10,522 bases of DNA from an uncultured Muribaculaceae bacterium. GTDB lineage: Bacteria; Bacteroidota; Bacteroidia; Bacteroidales; Muribaculaceae. Each line of letters opens with the position of its first letter. Positions within the stretch are counted from its first letter, which is position 1. Where the stretch lies: the NCBI GenBank assembly GCA_905209725.1, contig CAJLTZ010000082.1, positions 1 through 10,522 on the forward strand. Reading direction: 5' to 3'. The notes beneath the pieces were generated by a model. It was not told the origin of the DNA and did no database searches. It saw only the letters and a program-made list of their open reading frames with translations. This document shows positions 6,239 to 10,522 of the stretch, in pieces. Both the position numbers and the translations under genes were made by a program.

Positions 6239-6419
6239 GGTGGATTATCTATTAGTAACTACCCAAACAACCTATCTCTATCCCTTAAATGACGCCGAAA
6301 TAATTTGCGGGTCATCCTTACCGGCCACAAATTTAATAAATTGAGATTGCTTATGCTAATAAATTGCGCTAATTTTTTATTAATTTTGTGAATAAAACGA
6401 AATAGCGAATATAGCGAAT
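6239..6419. promoter_or_regulatory. Divergent promoter region, holB / AddB-like nuclease
   Basis: 181 bp separate two divergent starts. For the rightward unit, TAATTTTG (6381-6388) fits the Bacteroidota -7 consensus, which would put the transcript start near 6395 and leave a leader of about 25 nt. A 10-bp direct repeat TAATAAATTG lies at 6334-6343 and 6357-6366, 23 bp apart, just upstream of it. A 9-bp tandem, ATAGCGAAT at 6402-6410 and 6411-6419, abuts the ATG. No Shine-Dalgarno is seen. I found no convincing -7 element for holB. Confidence 0.55.
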
Positions 6420-9400
6420 ATGAATTTTCTCCAGAGCGTGGCTGAGGCCTATGCCTCCCGTGGCGACGACATGTCGCACTATTGCTTCCTCTTTCCCAAT
6501 AAGCGAAGCGGACGCTTCTTCCTGAAGTATCTGTCGGCAAGCATCGGCACCGAACGGCCCCGGCTGGCCCCTTCTGTGATGTCGATGACCGACGTGGCGC
6601 TCACTCTGTCGCAGCGCGTGCCCGACTCACGTATCGACATGATTTTCCGCCTCTACAACATCTACCGCACGCTGATGGGCAAAGCGCTCACTTTCGAGAC
6701 TGACGACGACCTGCTCGATTTCGACCGGTTCATAGCCTGGGGCGACACGCTCATTTCTGATTTCTCGGAAGCGGATAAATATGACGCCGATGCCGAAAAG
6801 CTTTTCCGGAATGTGACCGACCTCCGTAGCATCGCCAGCAACTATCTCACCGATGAGCAGATAGAGGTAATCGAGCGCTATTTCGGCTACACCCCTTCAT
6901 CGGGAGATGTGGACCGTTTCTGGAAGTCGCTGCAGGATGTAAAGGAGGATGCGGCCATCCGCAGCCGCTTCGTGGCCCTCTGGCAGATGCTTTCGGAGCT
7001 TTACGATCGTTTCAACGAAAGCCTCGAGGCTGACGGGCTCTGCACTCCGGGCGGAGGATTTCGCCTGGCTCTCGACGCCGTGCGCGAATTAGGTCGCGAA
7101 GCCTTCCCCTGGAAAAGATTGGTAGTTGTTGGTTTCAGCGACCTGAGCACCGCCGAACTGAAGATTTTTGAGAGCATTCGCGACATGCGCTGCGATGACG
7201 GCCATGCTTTCGGCGAGTTTTTCTGGGATGCCACAGGCCCGGTGCTAAGCAACAAGGACTCAGGGCCCGGCCGCAGCATGGAGCGCCTCATCGCCCTCTT
7301 TCCCCAGCCTGAATGGGCTCTCCCCTTCATCGAGAAGGCGCAGCGCAATGCGATGCCGCCGATAGTGATCGAGGCCTCCCCTTCCAATTCCATGCAGGCA
7401 AAACTCGCCGGCAATGAGATCGCCCGCCTCTGGGCTACTGAGGAGGGGCGCGAAGCCATCGAGAAGGCCGAAGTGGCTGTGGTGCTCCCCGATGAGAGCC
7501 TGCTGATGCCGCTCCTCTATTCGCTGCCAAATGATATGGGGAATGTCAACCTCACCATGGGATATTCGATGCGCTATACGGCCGTGGCGTCATTCGTGCG
7601 CCATCTGCGCCTGCTGCTCCAGCGCCAGCGCTCCGCCCATGGCGTCACCGGATTCTTCCATGAGGACATGATTGCCATTCTTGGCCACCCCATCACGCAT
7701 ATCCTCGCCGAACCCGGCGCTCCCGGCAATATAGCCACCCATATCCATGAACACCACACTTATGTGGTAACCCCCGAACTTCTCGCCAAATATTCCCCGC
7801 GACTTGCCCGGATGCTCGTGCCCGCCAGCCGGCTCGACACTCCGGAGCAGAGCATCCAGATGCTCGACAGCCTGCTCGAAGAGGTGCAGGTTTCGCTCGG
7901 CCGTGACGAGAATGCCTCTACGCTGAGCCGCGATATCGAGAACGCACAGGTGGAGGCTTACCGCAATTCTCTCCGCGTAGTGACGCAGTGCGTGAAAAAA
8001 TATAAGGTGTCGATGCGCTTCGACAGCGTGTTCCGACTTGTCGACCGCCTGGTGCAGGGTGAGAAAATCACTTTCGAAGGTGAACCGCTCCAGGGCCTTC
8101 AGGTGATGGGCATGCTTGAGACCCGCGCCTTGGACTTCGACCAATTATTCATGCTGTCGCTCAACGACAAGACGATGCCGAGCGCTTCCCGCCGGCGCTC
8201 TTTCATCCCCGACTCCGTGCGCCACGGCTACGGCCTCCCCATCTCCTCCCATGGCGAACGTCTATATTCATACTATTTCTACCGGCTCCTGTCGCGCGCA
8301 AATAATGTATATCTATATTACGACGCCCGCGCCGGAGAGGGAATGCGCTCGGGGGGCAAGTCGCGTTTCCTCATGCAACTCGAATTGCTCTATGGCACCA
8401 CCGACGTGACTCCCCGCAGCCGGCAGTTTGAGATCAGCAGCAGTGAGTCGGCGGCATCGCCCGTGAAAAAGACGCCCGAGGTGATGGCGCTCCTCAATCA
8501 GTTCAAGGAGAAAGATAAGGAGAAGGGTAGAAACCTTTCGGCCTCCTCGCTCCAGAAATATCCCAAATGCCAGGTGATGTTCTATTACGAAACGGTGCGT
8601 GGCATCAGCGACGACCCTGCCCACTCCGATTATATCGATGCTATCACACTGGGTAATATAGTGCATAATTCACTATTATTGCTTTATTTTCCACCAAACC
8701 GCAGAAAGAAATATATCAGTCCTTCGGAGGGTATCACTCTGACTGAGGACTATCTGCAGCACCTCATCGACAGCCCGGACAGGATTGAGCATGTGGTGCG
8801 CCGCAGCATCAATAAGGAGCATTTCGGGATGAAGGCGGAGAATGGCGACGACCTCGACCGCGAACTCCCCGGCGCTGCCCGGCTCGTGGCCGACCGTATC
8901 CTCCAACTTATTAAATCGGTGATTCTCTACGACAAAAATCTCGCCCCCATCACCCTTGTGGGTGGCGAACTCGACGGAAATATGCGCTGGCAATATGGCA
9001 CGAATCCCGATGAGAGCGTGAATATCCGCTATGCACTCGACCGCGTGGATATCGCCAATGGCAACTGGCGAATCATCGACTACAAGACGGGAAATGTGGG
9101 TCTCAAAACTGATGCCATCTCCTCTATATTCGCGCTCGACAATGTGTCCCATCCGGAGGATTCAAAGAACATCTTCCAGCTGATGTTCTATGCCAATGTA
9201 TTGATGAACCGAGTGGAGCAGGAAGGTGACACCCTTCCGCCGGATGTCCTCACGGCCATCTACGATGTGCAGCGGATAGCCATGGGCAATAGCCAGAGCC
9301 ACATACAGATAAAGAATGGCAGGCTCTATATGGATGAGCCGTTTATTGCGAATCTCAACAATGAATTCACGGATAATCTCAACTCAATGCTGAAGGATAT

Positions 9401-9491
9401 CTTCGACCCGACGAAGGATTTCATGCCTACAACTAATGAGGAGATTTGCAAATGGTGTAGACTTAAAGCCCTCTGCGGCAAAGAGAACTGA
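6420..9491 (+). CDS. AddB-like PD-(D/E)XK nuclease (inactive helicase type)
   Basis: A 1023-residue protein of the AddB/RecB nuclease group, acting on DNA double-strand ends as half of a helicase-nuclease. The N-terminal two-thirds follows a UvrD-like helicase layout, but the opening strand YCFLFPNKRSGRFF (21-34) has no P-loop, so this half is probably a scaffold that does not hydrolyse ATP. The block ETRALDFDQLFMLSLND (from 567) matches the AddB region before the nuclease. The C-terminal nuclease has H749 (NIVHNS), E850 (GGELDG), D874 and D877 (YALDRVD) and the DYK triad D887-K889 (IIDYKTG). Four cysteines, C717 and C1010, C1013, C1019 (CxxCx5C), bracket the nuclease as in AddB iron-sulphur nucleases, which use the cluster as a structural staple. 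Its AddA-type motor partner is not in the window. It is followed after 6 bp by the GSCFA gene and is divergent from holB. Confidence 0.9.
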   Translation: MNFLQSVAEAYASRGDDMSHYCFLFPNKRSGRFFLKYLSASIGTERPRLAPSVMSMTDVALTLSQRVPDSRIDMIFRLYNIYRTLMGKALTFETDDDLLDFDRFIAWGDTLISDFSEADKYDADAEKLFRNVTDLRSIASNYLTDEQIEVIERYFGYTPSSGDVDRFWKSLQDVKEDAAIRSRFVALWQMLSELYDRFNESLEADGLCTPGGGFRLALDAVRELGREAFPWKRLVVVGFSDLSTAELKIFESIRDMRCDDGHAFGEFFWDATGPVLSNKDSGPGRSMERLIALFPQPEWALPFIEKAQRNAMPPIVIEASPSNSMQAKLAGNEIARLWATEEGREAIEKAEVAVVLPDESLLMPLLYSLPNDMGNVNLTMGYSMRYTAVASFVRHLRLLLQRQRSAHGVTGFFHEDMIAILGHPITHILAEPGAPGNIATHIHEHHTYVVTPELLAKYSPRLARMLVPASRLDTPEQSIQMLDSLLEEVQVSLGRDENASTLSRDIENAQVEAYRNSLRVVTQCVKKYKVSMRFDSVFRLVDRLVQGEKITFEGEPLQGLQVMGMLETRALDFDQLFMLSLNDKTMPSASRRRSFIPDSVRHGYGLPISSHGERLYSYYFYRLLSRANNVYLYYDARAGEGMRSGGKSRFLMQLELLYGTTDVTPRSRQFEISSSESAASPVKKTPEVMALLNQFKEKDKEKGRNLSASSLQKYPKCQVMFYYETVRGISDDPAHSDYIDAITLGNIVHNSLLLLYFPPNRRKKYISPSEGITLTEDYLQHLIDSPDRIEHVVRRSINKEHFGMKAENGDDLDRELPGAARLVADRILQLIKSVILYDKNLAPITLVGGELDGNMRWQYGTNPDESVNIRYALDRVDIANGNWRIIDYKTGNVGLKTDAISSIFALDNVSHPEDSKNIFQLMFYANVLMNRVEQEGDTLPPDVLTAIYDVQRIAMGNSQSHIQIKNGRLYMDEPFIANLNNEFTDNLNSMLKDIFDPTKDFMPTTNEEICKWCRLKALCGKEN

Positions 9492-9497
9492 GGTAAG

Positions 9498-10472
9498 ATG
9501 AGATTTCGGACTGAATATTTGGCGAAAGGGGCGGGAGAAGATCTTCTGCTCGACCCGGAACGGGGAGCTGTGCTCATCGGCTCCTGCTTCAGCGACTATG
9601 TGGGGGAACGTATGCGACGCTCGCTATGGAACGCTTGCAGCAATCCCTGCGGCGTACTCTATAACCCTGCCTCCATTGCCACAATCCTTCACCTCGCCAT
9701 CGCATCCCCCGATGAACGGGCACGCACGGTCGAGGCTGCCCTTTTCGAAAAGGATGGGATATGGCTCTCTTGGCTGTTCGATTCCTCGCTTGCCGCTCGC
9801 TCTCAGGAGGAGGCGTTCGCACAGGCTATCGGCCGACTCGAGAATCTCGACAATATGCTCCTCGAATGCAGGACACTTATAATCACTTTCGGCACAAGCT
9901 GGATATATGAACTCGCCGGCATGGAGGGTTATATCGTGGCCAACTGCCACAAGGTGCCGGCTTCCGCATTCCGCCGCCGACGCATGTCGCTCACCGAAAT
10001 TCAGAACATATGGATGGCGCTCTTGTTGAGGCTCCATCTCAGAAATCCTAAGATGAGGGTAATTTTCACGGTAAGCCCCGTACGCCATCTAAAGGATGGT
10101 TTCGAGGGGAATTCACGCTCCAAGGCTGTGCTTCTGCTTGCTTGCGAGAGTCTCTGCGACGCTATGGCTTACATCGACTATTTCCCTGCTTTCGAAATCA
10201 TCACCGACGACCTGCGCGATTACCGCTTCTATACCTCCGACCTTGTGCATCCGTCGGCCCAGGCCGTGGAGTATGTGTGGACAAAATTCTGCGAGCGTTA
10301 TCTCTCCGCATGCAGCAGGCATATTTTGTCGGAGGGTGAAAAGGTGCTTGCAGCCCTTAACCACTGCCCTGTCATCCGGATAGATTCTGACAAAATCGCA
10401 GCCAATCAGGCGGAGGCAAGAAGCCGCTACGCAGAATTCATCGCGGCGCACCCGGGGATGCTGCATATCTAA
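9498..10472 (+). CDS. GSCFA domain protein (SGNH-like hydrolase)
   Basis: A 324-residue protein with the defining motif GSCFSDYVG at 28-36. Other blocks are CGVLYNPASI (51-60), FGTSWIYE (131-138), VSPVRHLKDG (192-201) and DLVHPS (248-253). The order suggests an SGNH/GDSL-like fold with S29 as nucleophile and D248/H251 completing the site, hence a possible esterase or acyl-hydrolase; the substrate is unknown. No signal peptide or membrane segment is visible, so it is probably cytosolic. The ATG lies 6 bp after the nuclease stop, so the two genes are almost certainly co-transcribed and probably translationally coupled. A mechanistic link to DNA repair is not evident. Its TAA stop (10470-10472) is the first codon of the right-hand 50-bp repeat. 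No terminator follows inside the window. Confidence 0.9.
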   Translation: MRFRTEYLAKGAGEDLLLDPERGAVLIGSCFSDYVGERMRRSLWNACSNPCGVLYNPASIATILHLAIASPDERARTVEAALFEKDGIWLSWLFDSSLAARSQEEAFAQAIGRLENLDNMLLECRTLIITFGTSWIYELAGMEGYIVANCHKVPASAFRRRRMSLTEIQNIWMALLLRLHLRNPKMRVIFTVSPVRHLKDGFEGNSRSKAVLLLACESLCDAMAYIDYFPAFEIITDDLRDYRFYTSDLVHPSAQAVEYVWTKFCERYLSACSRHILSEGEKVLAALNHCPVIRIDSDKIAANQAEARSRYAEFIAAHPGMLHI

Positions 10473-10519
10473 GACCCCATCCCACAAAAAATGTTAATGC
10501 AGGGGTCGCAGATGTGCCT
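10470..10519 (-). repeat. Right arm of the 50-bp inverted repeat
   Basis: Inverted copy of 1-50, identical at 49 of 50 positions. On the minus strand it can be read from the last base of the window as ATG then RHICDPCINIFCGMGS, with a TAG stop at 10471-10469, so here the frame has a possible start codon (10522-10520). The single difference from the left arm changes Val to Ile. It overlaps the end of the GSCFA gene by 3-4 bp, so the element sits immediately at the gene end without breaking it. GACCCC (10473-10478) and GGGGTC (10502-10507) could form a stem. The outer limit of the repeat is not visible. Confidence 0.9.
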
Positions 10520-10522
10520 CAT

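Noticed and set aside
8340..8363. GMRSGGKS (residues 641-648) in the AddB-like protein as a Walker A loop
   Set aside because: It fits GxxxxGKS by letter but lies late in the protein, where AddB relatives have a G..PSRFL-type motif. A P-loop should be near the N-terminus.
1..10522. The window as a linear plasmid or transposon with terminal inverted repeats
   Set aside because: The interior carries chromosomal housekeeping genes and no transposase, replication or partition gene. The repeats may also extend past the window edges.

Overview
The window looks like a stretch of ordinary chromosome from a member of the Bacteroidales, possibly Muribaculaceae-like. The reasons are: Bacteroidota-restricted or Bacteroidota-typical families (DUF3467, DUF4492, a GSCFA protein, a P-loop-less AddB-like nuclease); promoter elements of the Bacteroidota type (TAnnTTTG at -7) at 2464-2471 and 6381-6388; general lack of Shine-Dalgarno sequences; and GC-rich genes set in very AT-rich spacers. 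The family-level placement is a guess.

Layout. 1-50: one arm of a 50-bp repeat. 51-294: no convincing gene, two small hairpins. 295-582 (+): DUF3467 protein. 588-714: an AT-rich imperfect palindrome with an 8-bp tandem repeat in its loop. 733-2214 (+): cysS, cysteinyl-tRNA synthetase. 2215-2600: a palindrome, a strong rho-independent terminator, a promoter and a leader with an attenuator-like hairpin. 2601-2840 (+): DUF4492 membrane protein. 2841-3074: no gene, a long hairpin and a probable dispersed repeat. 3075-6238 (-): a leftward run holB (clamp-loader delta prime) > sugar-phosphate nucleotidyltransferase > galE. 6239-6419: divergent promoter region. 6420-10472 (+): a tight two-gene unit, AddB-like PD-(D/E)XK nuclease then GSCFA esterase-like protein. 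10470-10519: the second arm of the 50-bp repeat, inverted.

The genes are mostly housekeeping: translation (cysS), replication (holB), nucleotide-sugar supply (nucleotidyltransferase, galE) and DNA-end repair (AddB-like). I see no RNA gene, CRISPR array, phage gene, transposase, toxin or defence cassette. The unusual content is in repeats and leaders. The two window ends carry the same 50 bp (49/50 identical) in inverted orientation. Each copy can be read inward as the last codons of a small Cys-rich open frame (CDPC[V/I]NIFCGMGS) that stops exactly where the similarity ends. Because the interior is housekeeping, I read these as two copies of a dispersed element, perhaps where an assembly broke or where inversion could occur, rather than the ends of a mobile element. 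The leader of the DUF4492 gene has two mutually exclusive foldings and is the best candidate for undescribed regulation. I do not see a clear new multi-gene system.
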